Assembly: GCA_963575745.1 (NCBI GenBank)
Contig: CAUYUJ010016138.1
Span: 132,001-196,000 of the forward strand
Direction: 5' to 3'
DNA length: 64,000 nt
DNA from: Prorocentrum cordatum
Taxonomy: Eukaryota; Sar; Dinophyceae; Prorocentrales; Prorocentraceae
A model generated the notes under the pieces. The model was not told the origin of the DNA, did not search any database, and saw only the letters and a program-made list of their open reading frames with translations. The translations under genes and the position numbers were made by a program. Shown in pieces: positions 40,378-50,339 of this stretch (positions are counted from its first letter, which is position 1; every line of letters begins with the position of its first letter).

Positions 40378-40563
40378 GACAATGCTGGGCCGAAACGGCG
40401 TGCAGGAGAGCTTCTTGCATGAATCCCAGAGTTTCTTCAGGGCCTCGACAGACCCCCTTCCCCCTCCCCCTCCATTGAAGTAAACTTGCCAGAGCCTATA
40501 GAAAACATACCTCTTACGCCATTCCGCCGACTAACAGAATAGGGAAGAGTTCACGGGTAAGGC

Positions 40564-40840
40564 CTTCAGGGGCCGCTTGGGGATTTGGGGGCTTCTCTTG
40601 GTCTTCTTGGGGGCGTCTTCGGGCCTCTTGGGGGTTTGTTGGGTGCCTGCTGGCGGTCTCGTCTTGGGGCGCAAGGCTCGAAGTGCCAGTTCGAGTTTCC
40701 TCTCTTGGGGCCCTGTTGGGGCCCCCTTGGGCCATCTTGGGCGCATCTTGGGCCGTCTTGGGCCCTCCTGGGCCCTCTTGGGGTCCTCTTGGGGGCTTCG
40801 TTGGCCGTCTTCGAGCGATCTTTGGGGCCTCTTGAGCCGT
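40564..40840. repeat. CTTGGGG repeat block
   Basis: Degenerate 14-16-bp units (TCTTGGGGGCG, CCTCTTGGGG, TCTTGGGCC). Same family as 32220-32460 and 50340-52780. It is preceded by a dispersed AACTTGCCAGAGCCTA motif at 40487. Confidence 0.7.
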
Positions 40841-42182
40841 CGTCTACGCTGTTAAAGCAAACATGCGGTGGGGGCGTCCGCATTCGTAGAACATGTCCAT
40901 CGGGTTGCCAGCTTGTACGCCCATAGCCCTGCGTATGCCCCCCAGAGAACAGGATAATGGACGGAGAAGGAGAGCGAGGATTATTGCGCCTCTCGCAGCG
41001 CGAATCGCAGAGGTAGTCGACCGGCGCAGTCGGGTGTTCGGGCATGGCCTGTGCTCTGGCACGCACACACACACACACATTCAAGAACTTCACTCTCTGG
41101 ACGAGTGCCTCTCCCTTTCCGCACGTTTCTTCTCCCCCTTCGCTTCCTGTGCCCAACTCAGCCCTGTTACATCCCACGGCTGCCCCCGAACACGGTGAGG
41201 ACTCGCCTCTACGACAAAAAAGCTCGGACACGCCCCCACTGTGGAGGGGGGGAGCGGGGGAGGAGTAGCAGACGCAGCACATCAAGGAGCGGTCTTCCTC
41301 TCCAAAGGCTTGGCCCCTGACGGGTGCCTTCCTTCAGGCTTGCCGCTGCGGCCACCAGCGCCCTGCTCGCGCGTACAGCTCCAACAGTTGTGTGGCTTAG
41401 TGTTGGCTGGCGCCAAAAAGGAGCGGCATCTGGGATGCAAGAGGGGCAATCGGAAGGCTGTTGGTCGTGGCGCTCGTCATTTGATATCCGCCGTCTGCTT
41501 CAGCACAAGCGTGCCTGCAAGTCGGGGCAGTATCTTCTCTTGGGGAGGGAGTGACGCTTTGCCTGAACGCATAGTGCTGTGATTGGCAATCGCGGAAAAC
41601 GCTGTCTTCACGCATACAGCGCAAGCGCCTTGGTAAGTCTATGTGCGCACTCCGCGTGTACAGTTGAGGGAATGCTGCGCTTGGGAGTGGTTGCACTATA
41701 CCGTGAATGTGTTTCAGGGCTATTGCGCTTATGCTATGCGTGTTTGAGGAATGAGCCCAGGAGGCTTCAGATCTTGGAGGCTTTCTTATCTGATGAAGGC
41801 GGGCGGTGACATCTATGGCCACTCAACGATTCGAGTTCCACAGGCTTCCTGATCCTGGATTCCTTGATTACCCCATTGCTCCTGACCCAGTGCGCTCACC
41901 GTTCGTGATATGATAAGGCCACTGTCGTCCTGTTGGAGCTCATCCTTGTGATGACGGTCCGCTTGGGGGGGGGAGGAGGAGGAGGAGAGGCTGGGGGATT
42001 GTGGCGGCCCTCGTGGTTCTAGAGGGGTGGTATGGATTTTCGTACCCTTCTCTTCATCATTATCCTTATATTAGCTTTCTTGCTCTCTCTTCTCTCTCAC
42101 GTTCTCTCTCTCTCTCTGTCTCTCACTCTCCCTATCTACTCACCCTCTTAAGCTATGCCACTATTCTGCCAGCCCCTTCACT
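40841..42182. other. Unassigned stretch
   Basis: A (CA)n run at 41062-41080, GGAGGA at 41972-41988 and a CT tract at 42085-42130. A frame at 41324-41554 ends SFDIRRLLQHKRACKSG, faintly like a decayed C2H2 finger, but this is too little to call. No gene is supported. Confidence 0.35.
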
Positions 42183-42279
42183 AAAAAATGCCCCCCGAGC
42201 ATGGTTCTCGAAACTCCAGCCCTGTGCCAAACGGCATGGGGCTGGAATTTCGAGGACCATGCTCGGGGGGGCATTTTTT
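42183..42279. repeat. 40-bp inverted repeat overlapping the transposase frame start
   Basis: The left arm 42183-42222 (AAAAAATGCCCCCCGAGC, ATGGTTCTCGAAACTCCAGC) pairs with the right arm 42238-42279 at about 37 of 40 positions, around a 15-nt loop (TGTGCCAAACGGCAT). The only ATG at the start of the transposase frame (42201) lies within the left arm. Confidence 0.8.
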
Positions 42280-43757
42280 GGGGACCTTCCGACTCTCTGA
42301 AGGTATCTTCGCGAAGCATTCCGCCGCATCCCACTCCGATTCACCATCCATGGGATGAGAATTCTGATGCTTGCGGAAGCTGGCGCAAGCTCTCTCCCTT
42401 GCAATGCGAACAGAGGGCGGAACGCGAGATCTCCAGCACCCTTTACGATCTACACCAGACCACGGAGATTGCGGTGAGGACATGGCGGTGCACTAACAAA
42501 ACCTGCAGGCTCACGTACGGCCCGAACGTCATGTGGGTTGGTGGCGAGAAGGTGAACACAGCCACGTTGGCCGACTTCGAACAGTCTGGCGTAGTCTCCG
42601 TGCGCAACCAGAGAGCGTTTACCATGCGCTACTTGCGCTACCACGAGAAGCTCATGTTCCGCGCCTTCACCACGGCTCGCGGCATCGATTGGGTCACCAA
42701 GGAGGTCTTTGCTGACAAGGAGGAGGGGTACGGCAAGGAGTTCGTCACCGATTGCAGGAAGATCCACCTCGACGCGCTGATGTACCTGATCGCTGTGCAG
42801 GAAATGGAGCCGATCAAAGAGCACCGCGGCATCATCATCGGAAAGGAGATCACCGATGATACCTTCTCCAAGTTGGACAGCTACTACAACAGGAACGTGT
42901 TCCCCGATCCGCGCCCGATGACGATTACGGTGCTCGTCGGGGACGGGCACGAGAAAGTCCTCACGAAATGCAATGACGAGGAGAGGCAGCAGCGCGCCGT
43001 GCGCAGGAGGCCCGCAGCGATGAAGGGATCGATGAAGAGGGTGCGCAAGACCGCCATCAAGAAGCACGTCCTCCGCGTGAAGCCCGCCGCGAAGAAGAAG
43101 GCCGTGGTTCTCAAGAGGCCGTCCTTCGCGCCAGTGCGCGAGAGGCCATCTGCCGCTGCACCCGGCCAGGGGCCGTCCGCTGCAGCCATTCGGAAGAAGA
43201 GGCAGCGCAAGAGAAGCAGCAAAGCAGCCCGCCACATGCACCACAACCGCGGGTGGTTCATGGTTCTCACCCCTGAAGGGCGCATCGTTGCCGCAGCCGA
43301 GCAGAAGAACCCAGAGGGCAACGGCGTGGCGGCAGAGGCCCTGACTCGTGCTCTCAGGAAGCACCCCAACGTGAACACGTTCGTTTACGATCGGTGCTGC
43401 TCCTTCTTCGTGTCGGCCCAGATGCTGCCTGCCTTCAAGGACATCAAGTACTGGGCCGTCGACATGATGCATGCGAAGGGGCACGCCCGCAGCTGCCCCC
43501 GCAACCCATGCCACATTAAGCGCTTGAGCCGCCGCTTGAAGGGCATCAACACCCAGGTGGCGGAGCAATCCTTCTCGTGGTTTAGGGGGCACGCGCGCCC
43601 GCTCAACGAGATGGCCCCGCTGCGGCACAAGCTCTGCGTGCTCTTCTTCGCCAAGCTCCACAACAACTACGTCGCGGAGCACAACATCGAGTACTTGCCG
43701 CCGATGGGGAGCCTCAGGACGACGCAGGGTACGGGCGGGCATTACGGCTGCTCATAG
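42201..43757 (+). CDS. Probable KDZ/Zisupton-like DDE transposase
   Basis: A 518-codon unbroken frame. A Cys pair (WRCTNKTC, about 96-102) and a helical region (RAFTMRYLRYHEKLMFRAF) lead to LVGDGHEKVLTKC, with D248 as a likely first catalytic Asp. A basic linker (261-345, rich in Lys/Arg/Ala) follows, then GWFMVLTPEGRIVAAAEQ. TFVYDRCCSFF gives D397. AVDMMHAKGHARSCPRNPC has the His/Cys cluster, and TQVAEQSFSWFRGH gives E455. The order D, D, His/Cys cluster, E fits the KDZ (Kyakuja-Dileera-Zisupton) group, which cut and paste DNA. It is the longest undamaged unique protein here. The first ~30 codons come from the palindrome and are probably not native, so the true N-terminus may be in an upstream exon. 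Family assignment is from motif order only. Confidence 0.55.
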   Translation: MVLETPALCQTAWGWNFEDHARGGIFWGPSDSLKVSSRSIPPHPTPIHHPWDENSDACGSWRKLSPLQCEQRAEREISSTLYDLHQTTEIAVRTWRCTNKTCRLTYGPNVMWVGGEKVNTATLADFEQSGVVSVRNQRAFTMRYLRYHEKLMFRAFTTARGIDWVTKEVFADKEEGYGKEFVTDCRKIHLDALMYLIAVQEMEPIKEHRGIIIGKEITDDTFSKLDSYYNRNVFPDPRPMTITVLVGDGHEKVLTKCNDEERQQRAVRRRPAAMKGSMKRVRKTAIKKHVLRVKPAAKKKAVVLKRPSFAPVRERPSAAAPGQGPSAAAIRKKRQRKRSSKAARHMHHNRGWFMVLTPEGRIVAAAEQKNPEGNGVAAEALTRALRKHPNVNTFVYDRCCSFFVSAQMLPAFKDIKYWAVDMMHAKGHARSCPRNPCHIKRLSRRLKGINTQVAEQSFSWFRGHARPLNEMAPLRHKLCVLFFAKLHNNYVAEHNIEYLPPMGSLRTTQGTGGHYGCS

Positions 43758-44130
43758 GGTTGACATGTAGAGTTTCCGCGATTAGTTTGGAAGACACTAC
43801 TCTGAGCTTGGGTTGGCCAGTGCACCGATGTATGGGGGGATACCAGCGCAACGCCTATGCTTGTTTACATGAGTTCACCATCGTTGAGATCATGGCTAAG
43901 CCCATGCATGCATGACTGGTCAGCTCCTGCGTCCTGCAGGACGAGGGTTGACATATACAGCATTCGGGATAAGTTGTTCCAGACGCTGCTCCGAGCTTGG
44001 GTTGGCCAGTGCAGCGATGCATGAGAGTTGCCAACGCTACCGCTACCCTTGTGCTTGTTTACATGAATTCACCATAGCCGAGATTGTGGTACAATCCGTG
44101 CACGCGTGGCTGTTCAGCGGCTACGTCCTG
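43756..44130. repeat. Diverged tandem duplication, 188-bp offset, after the transposase
   Basis: AGGGTTGACAT starts at 43756 and 43944. Both copies carry GAGCTTGGGTTGGCCAGTGC, then GCTTGTTTACATGA and TTCACCAT...GAGAT. The copies differ at many positions. The first begins one base before the transposase stop codon ends. Confidence 0.75.
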
Positions 44131-44639
44131 TTGCATAGCTTCGCGCGCGCGGGCGTAGTGCTGACTAATGCATCGCCTGTGGGGGGAGGTCGTGGATTGC
44201 GCCATGACCGTGTAAAGTTGCATCAGCAGGGAGTCTGTTGCAGAGCGTACGAGGGGTGCGTTTCGAGTGGCCGTGCGGTGAGTCGGGCAAATTTCGCCTT
44301 TCTCTCGCGCGTTCAATTGTCGCCTAGCTATTTGCGCGTGCGCGCTTAGACATGTTACCTACAGTTCTTTGCCGCAGTGACCAATGCGGCTCAGTGGCGG
44401 TGCACTTGCGTTCGCCCTTGCCTGTGGCGATGGGTTTTATATACCAGCACTTATGCGAGTTCTGACTGTTCATGCGTCGTTTAAAAATCATATGTTGGCT
44501 CCACTTCTCTCTTACTTCTCCCCCTCCCTCTCCCCCTCCCTCGCCCTCTCCCCGCTGCCCCTCCGGCCGTCGGCTCCTCACGGCCGCCGCTCGGCTGACA
44601 TTCGAGGGCGGTGGGCCCGGTTCCACGTGGACCCCGAAG
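44131..44639. other. Unassigned stretch
   Basis: Mixed sequence ending in a CCCTCTCCCC tract (44519-44565). No supported gene. Confidence 0.3.
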
Positions 44640-44936
44640 GAGGAGGAGGAGGAGCAGGAGTAGGAGGAGAAGGGGGAGCAGGAGGAGGCGGCGAGAGGCG
44701 GCGCAGGGAGAGGCTGGGGTCGGAAGGAGGCTGAGCCTGAGGAGGGGCGAGGAGGAGGAGGAGGAGGAGGAGGAGGAGGAGGAGGAGGAGGAGGAGGAGG
44801 AGGAGGAGGAAGAGGAGAGAGAGAGAGAGGATTTTCCTTTCCCCCCCCCCCACCCCCCCCGAAAAAGAAGAAGAAATAACCAAAAAAAACTGGCGGAGCC
44901 CGCCCCGATTTGATTGTTGTTTCTCTCTCTTTTTTC

Positions 44937-44969
<33 letters not shown>

Positions 44970-45400
44970 GAGGAAGGTGAGGGGGAGTGGGGGAGGAGGA
45001 GGAGGAGGGAGGAGGAGGAGGAGGAGGAGGAGGAGGAGGAGGAGGAGGGGGAGGAGGAAGAGGAAGAAAACGAGAAGGAAGAGAAGGAATGAAGCGATAA
45101 CCTTGTAAGAACCACACGAAGAGACCACTCGAAAGGCGAGGGCCGCCACAATCCCCCGTTCTCGAGGAGGAGGAGGAGGAGGAGGAGGAGGAGGAGGAGG
45201 AGAGGTGAGGGAGGGGGTGGGCGGGAGGGAGTGAGGGAGGGAGCGAGGGAGGGGGGGGAGGGAGGGAGGGAGGGAGGGGAGGGGAGGAGGGAGGGAGGGA
45301 GGAGGGAGGAGAGAGAGAAGGGAGGGAGCGAGGGGGAGGAGGGAGAAGAGGGAGGGGGGGAAGGGAGGGAGGGAGAGAGGGGATTGCGTGCGTGCCGTTG
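44640..45400. repeat. (GGA)n polypurine tract, about 750 bp
   Basis: GGAGGAGGA blocks at 44640-44820, 44940-45090 and 45160-45390, with GGGAGGGA variants and a short unique gap (44830-44935 and 45095-45160). Paired with the pyrimidine tract at 45528-45720, it makes a large inverted arrangement. Very long low-complexity frames on both strands are artefacts. Confidence 0.9.
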
Positions 45401-45527
45401 GAGCCGCCACTGCTGACGTGCCCCTCCGCCAGGAGGCAGTCGGCGACGACGACGCCGCGCGAGCGGCGACGCAGGCGCGCGCCCCCTCGCTGTGGCAGGG
45501 AGCACTGGCCACCGTGGCCTGGAAGTG

Positions 45528-45720
45528 CCTCCTCCTCCCTCCTCCTCCTCCTCATTCCTCCTCCTCAGATCTCCTCCTCCTCCTCTCCTCCTCCTCCCTC
45601 CTCCTCCTCCTCCTCCTCCTCCTCCTCCCTCCAATCCTCCTCCTCCTCCTCCTCCCTCCTCCTCCTCCTCCTCCTCCTCCTCCTCCTCCTCCTCCTCCTC
45701 CTCCTCCTCCTCCTCCTCCC
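45528..45720. repeat. (TCC)n polypyrimidine tract
   Basis: Nearly pure TCC/CCT repeats, reverse-complementary to the GGA tract 150 bp upstream. Confidence 0.9.
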
Positions 45721-46799
45721 CACTGGAGAGGTGTTCGGCGGCGCGCCGAGGGGTGGAACTCTGCGGTTTCTGTCGCTTTCGTCGGTTCTCCCAGATGTTC
45801 CGGCCTCGGGGTGCGTTCCAGCAGCGCCTCGCCGAGGTCGTTCCGGGAATGCCCCGATCGTCCCGAAGGGCCGCCGGAGGCCCAAGTCGTGGCCCGAAAA
45901 CCAAGCTCGGCGGCGCGCCTGAGGAGGGAGTGAGAGGGGCAGGCCTTGCCAGAAGCCGGCAAGGGTTCTCAGAAGCCCTCCGGCTTTCTGGGGAGCCGTC
46001 CCTGTCTTCGGAGAATGCTTAGAAGGCTTTTCAGAGAGCAGGAGGTCTTCTGCGCCTTCTGAGATGACCGCGGCGGGGGGTCCAAAAGGATAAACAGGGC
46101 AGCAGGGGTGGGGGGGATCCAGGGGGGGGCCAGCGCGGGGGACCAAGGAGCAAGAGAGATGGAGTCCAGGACAATTCCAGAAGAGATGGTGCGCGGAGCA
46201 GAGCATTCACGAGGAGAGGGTTGAGGAGTTAGGGTGTTCAGGCCACCACGATATGGGACGGGAGTGGTCAAAGGGAGAAGGATAGGCGGCTCAGGATGAG
46301 TCTCTTGGATTGTCCCCAGACGCCGATCTCCTGGGGTCCCCCCCTCGGGCCCAGCGGGCATTTTTTGATGGATGATCAGGCCAAGGACCCATCCCCCTCT
46401 CGTCTCCTCCTTGCCTCTTTGCTGCTGCCTTCTCCCCCCTCTCCCTCGCCTTCGAGTCCTCCTTCCCCCATCCCGCCCACCCCGTCCGTTCTCACCCCCT
46501 CCCTCCTTCACTTCTCCCCTCCTCTCCCTCCTCCCCCCTTTTCCTCTTCCCCCCTCCGCAATTGCCCAGTATCATTACTACCCTCCTCTCTCCCCCAGGA
46601 TGCCCGCCCGCACCCCTCCGCGTACTGTCTTGTATTTTCGATTCACCAAGAAGTGCTTGTGCTTTGATGTTTTTTGTAGCAATCTCTCTTCTAAGGAGCT
46701 GGTCCCGTGCGCGTCCGTCGCCGCCCCAATTTTCCAAAACCGTAGGGCCGTGTGCAGCCTCGGCGGCCCGGTTACAGCCCGTCGTCCCCGCCCCTTTGC
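45721..46799. other. Unassigned stretch with dispersed repeat remnants
   Basis: 45778-45838 resembles 35938-36005 (TCGGTTCTCC, GGCCTCGGGGTGCGTTC). 45955-46065 holds TTCTCAGAAGCCC-type palindromes. A CCCTCC tract lies at 46430-46560. No gene is supported. Confidence 0.4.
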
Positions 46800-47230
46800 A
46801 CCCCTCTTCCCGCACTGCGTTGCATGGCAATCGCTCTGCACTTCGTTGTTTTGCATTGGTTTGCATTGCGTTGCATCGCATTACTTTGCTGTGCATTGCG
46901 TTGGATTATTTTCCCTTGCTTTGAATTGCATCGCATCGATGTGCATGGCATTGCATTGATGTATAATGAGTTGCGTTCGGCTGCATTGCATTACTTTGCA
47001 TTGCTCTACACTGCATTGGGTTGCAGGGTGATGTGTTGCTTGGCATTCCTGGCATTGCGTTGCATTTCGTTGCACTGCTTTGCGCTGGTTATCATTGATT
47101 TGCATTGCTTTGCATCATTGTGCATGTGTTATCGTTGTATCGTTTTGCACTACATTGTTTTGTTTTGCATTGCTTTGCTTTGCAATGCGTTGCATTGCTT
47201 GCATCCACATCAATTGCATCACATGTATTG
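46800..47230. repeat. Degenerate TTGCATTGC / TTTGCATTG array
   Basis: About 430 bp of 5-10-bp variants on TTGCAT (GCGTTGCAT, TTTGCATTG, TGCATTGCATTG). T and G on the plus strand, no complete period. Confidence 0.8.
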
Positions 47231-47399
47231 CGCCGCCTAGATTGCACCATCTTGAGTGTATAACTGAGACTGCAACGCATATATTACAGTACATCATGGT
47301 TTTGGGACCATGCTGGCCGCCACCATGCGTGCGAGGCGAAGCTGCGCGAGTTCCATCCTTAGTAGAGGCCATATAGTGCCAAAAGGGCCGCCCCCTGAT

Positions 47400-47860
47400 C
47401 GCCGGGCGTGGCCCCCGGTTGTCCCAGCGGTGGTCCTGGCGGTTGTCCCGATGGTTGTGGTTGTCCCGATGGTTGTCCCGATGGTTCTCCCGATGGTTCT
47501 CCCAGTAGTTGCCCCGATGGTTTTCCCGATGATTGTCCCGATGGTTTTCCCGATGGTTGTCTCGATGGTTGTCCCGACGGTTGTCCCGATGGTTGTCCCC
47601 ATACTTGTCCCCATACTTGTCCCGATGGTTAACAGGTCTATAGATAGATGTTGTTAGATGTTGTCCCGATGGTTGTCCTGATTTTTGTACCGATCTTTGT
47701 CCCGATGGTTGATCGATATATCGATCGATAGATGTTGTTAGAAGCTGTAAATGTGGTTGTCCAGATGATTGTCCCGATTGTTGCCCCGATGGTTGTCCCG
47801 ATGGTTGTCTCGATGGTTGTCCGAATGGCTGTCCCGAGGGTTGTCCCGATAGCTGATGAA
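47400..47860. repeat. CCCGATGGTTGT minisatellite
   Basis: Units of about 12-15 bp (TGTCCCGATGGT, TTCCCGATGGT) repeated over 30 times, interrupted at 47630-47740 by a GATAGATGTTGT segment. Because the period is near a multiple of three, a frame of Gly-Thr-Thr-Ile type runs on the minus strand; this is an artefact. Confidence 0.85.
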
Positions 47861-48489
47861 TATATACGTAGCACCCCGCAATTGCGGATAAGAGTGAGGG
47901 GGCGGGCGCGGGCGACGCGGACGTCGTCGAGCCGGCGGACCTCGTGGCCCCCACCTTCCCTGTCGATGGCGCTCTCCTCCTCCTCCTCCTCGTCCTCCTC
48001 CTCCTCCTCCTCTTCATCCTCTTCCTCGTCCTCGTCCTCATCGTCATCGTCATCCTCCTCCTCCACCTCGTCCTCCTCCTCTTTTTCCTCGTACTCCCTC
48101 TCCCCCCCTCGTCCTTCCATCATCGTCCTCCCATTATCGTCCTCCCCCTCATCGGCCTCCATCATCGTCCTCCCATTGTCGTCCATCATCATCCTCCTCC
48201 CCCTCCTCCCCCCTCCCCCTCCTCGTCCTCCTCCTCCCCCCCTCCTCCCCCTCCTCGTCCTCCTCCTCTTTCTCTACATTTTCCTTACATCCTCTCTTCT
48301 TCCGCGTCCGCCTCGTCCTCTTTTTACTCCTCCTGCCTCCCCCTCCTTTCCCAAGATAACGGCAACGCAATCCTTTTTCCCATTTTATGCTCCCCGGCTT
48401 CTCTGATCAAGGCAATTCGCCAGGACAAAGTTGCTGGACGGGCTGGTGTGGATGCGCGGGGCTTGAAGAGGTCGTTGCGGGCTCAGACG
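47861..48489. other. TCC/CCTCGT-rich tract and flanks
   Basis: TCCTCCTCC and CCTCGTCC repeats from 47968 to about 48290, then ordinary sequence. No gene is supported. Confidence 0.5.
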
Positions 48490-48494
48490 GCATG

Positions 48495-48960
48495 CAAAAA
48501 TCCACCGCCGCGCTTGTGCGGCATTGGTTTGTTCAGTGAGCGTGGTTTGGGTCGCGGGTGGGCCGCGGGTTCTCCACCACCACCTGGAAGGAATGCAAAA
48601 ACAGCCCGCCGCAGGCGCCGAAAAAATTGGTTTGTACACTGAACGTGGTTTGGGTCGCGGGTGGGTCGCGGGTTCTCCACCGGGAACGAATGCAAAAGAT
48701 GCCCGCCGCGGGCGCCGAACAAATTGGTGTGCACCCTGAACGTGGTCGCGGGTGGGCCGCGGGCTTTCCACCTGAAACGAATGCAAAAGATGCCCGCCGC
48801 AGGCGCCGACAAATGTGGCTTATACCCTGAAAGCGGTTTGGGTCGCGGGTTGATCGCGAGTTGGTCGCGGGGTGGGTCGCGGGCTCTCCACCTGGAAGGA
48901 ATGCAAAAAAAAACCGCCGCAGGCGCCGAAAATGGTGGTTTGTACTTTGAACGTGGTTTG
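48495..48960. repeat. Tandem units of about 90-120 bp, five copies
   Basis: Units start CAAAA near 48495, 48597, 48693, 48784 and 48904 and share CCCGCCGCAGGCGCCGA, a TTGGTTTGTACACTGAACG segment, GTGGTTTGGGTCGCGGG, GGCTCTCCACCTGGAA and GAATG. Units differ mainly in how many GTGGGTCGCGG blocks they contain. Confidence 0.8.
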
Positions 48961-49250
48961 GGTCGAAGGTGGGTCGCGGGTGGGTCGCGGGGTGGGTGTC
49001 GCGGGTGGGTCGCGGGTGGGTCGCGGGTGGGTCGCGGGCGGGTCGGGGTGGGTCGCGGGTGGGTCGCGGGTGGGTCGCGGGTGGGTCGCGGGGTGGGTCG
49101 CGGGGTGGGTCGCGGGGTGGGTCGCGGGTGGGTCGCGGGGTGGGTCGCGGGGTGGGTCGCGGGTGGGTCGCGGGTGGGTCGTGGGTGGGTCGCGGGTTGG
49201 GTCGCGGGGTGGGTCGCGGGTGGGTCGCGGGGCGGGTTGCGGGTGGGACG
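48961..49250. repeat. GTGGGTCGCGG minisatellite, about 26 copies
   Basis: Runs of GGGTCGCGGGT and GGGTCGCGGGGT. The same 11-12-bp block appears once to three times in each of the preceding 90-120-bp units, so this array is an internal expansion of the last unit. Confidence 0.85.
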
Positions 49251-49257
49251 ACGACAA

Positions 49258-49261
49258 ACAA

Positions 49262-49299
<38 letters not shown>

Positions 49300-49316
49300 A
49301 CAACAACAACAACACT

Positions 49317-49353
<37 letters not shown>

Positions 49354-49366
49354 CCAACAACAACAA

Positions 49367-49397
<31 letters not shown>

Positions 49398-49402
49398 ACA
49401 CA
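49258..49402. repeat. (CAT)n and (CAA)n microsatellites
   Basis: CATCAT repeats (49262-49300) and CAACAA repeats with CAACGA variants (49301-49400). Confidence 0.9.
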
Positions 49403-49496
49403 ACAACACGAATCCGCACCGCGGAATCCCATTTCAGCTACGCAACCAGGGACAGTGAATGACCGTTCGGCCCCCTCACACTGAAATATGTGTGTG

Positions 49497-49499
49497 TAC

Positions 49500-49538
<39 letters not shown>
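49497..49538. repeat. (TA)n tract
   Basis: TACATATACATATATA and a pure TA run. Confidence 0.9.
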
Positions 49539-49539
49539 A

Positions 49540-50339
49540 GACTGCATTGGCGCTTCGCGCCATGCACCTTGGTCCTTCAACCCTTGCGCGCGTTGGCGTC
49601 TAGCGCGGCCCTCCACGGTCTTTGAACCGCGGCCGGTTCGCGCCCAGTTCCCGGACTTGCACCTTTCTTGCTCGCGCCCTCGCTCTGCTGGTCCGCGCGC
49701 CAATGGGACTCCATGAGAATGTCCCAGCGGACCGATCAGCGGCGATGAGAGCGGCCGTGGAGGCTCCGGAAAGACAAAACGTCGGACAGAAGGGGCGGGA
49801 AAGAAGTGGAGGACGATTTAGGGAGGCGCGGCGAAGGGAGGAATATCATAAGGTAAGGTAAGGTAAGGCACGCATTGGGGCGGCGTGCTGTCTCGACTTG
49901 CGCATGGGGGTGAGACAAACGGAGATGCCCAGCGATCACATATGGAAACAGACCAGGGGGCTGCCGTATGCGACAGCTTAAAAATGTAAGCCAACGGCTA
50001 CGGATGCATGTGTGCGAACACGTGTGGAAAACAATGTTTCCTTAATGACTTGGAAGGGCCCTCGTGAAACCTCCATGGAACGATTATTCTGGGATGCGAT
50101 AGGGCATAGGGCAGCAAGCATGCAGGCAACGTACCGGATTCTGGAAATGCTAAGGACATCTACCGAATTCCGGGGAAATGTGCCGAATCTCGGGTTCGCA
50201 ACCGATTTCCCGGGAATTTGGTTGCGAACCCGGGATTTCAAGCATTTTGGTGTTTTGATGCCACTGTCTGGCAAACAACGGAGCAGCGCAGCGAAGCCGT
50301 TCCGGAGGTGGCGGAAGCAGTGGGGCGATTCAGCACTTT
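49540..50339. other. Unassigned stretch
   Basis: (AAGGT)n with four copies at 49850-49868, and a GGGAAATG/CCGAATC inverted pair near 50170-50230 (GGGTTCGCAACC and GGTTGCGAACCC). No gene is supported. Confidence 0.4.

Noticed and set aside
41324-41554. C2H2 zinc finger (SFDIRRLLQHKRACKSG)
   Set aside because: Only the C-terminal half of a finger is visible, with no preceding Cys pair in frame.
44324-45904. 526-codon minus frame and its overlapping partners
   Set aside because: Coded almost wholly by GGA/TCC tracts (poly-Ser, Pro, Leu, Glu).
48961-49250. Telomere
   Set aside because: The unit GGGTCGCGGGT is not the TTTAGGG-type repeat expected in dinoflagellates, lies mid-sequence, and clearly derives from the neighbouring satellite.
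48483-49567. Arg/Pro/Thr-rich frames of 265-344 codons
   Set aside because: Translations of the GGGTCGCGG satellite and CAT/CAA microsatellites.
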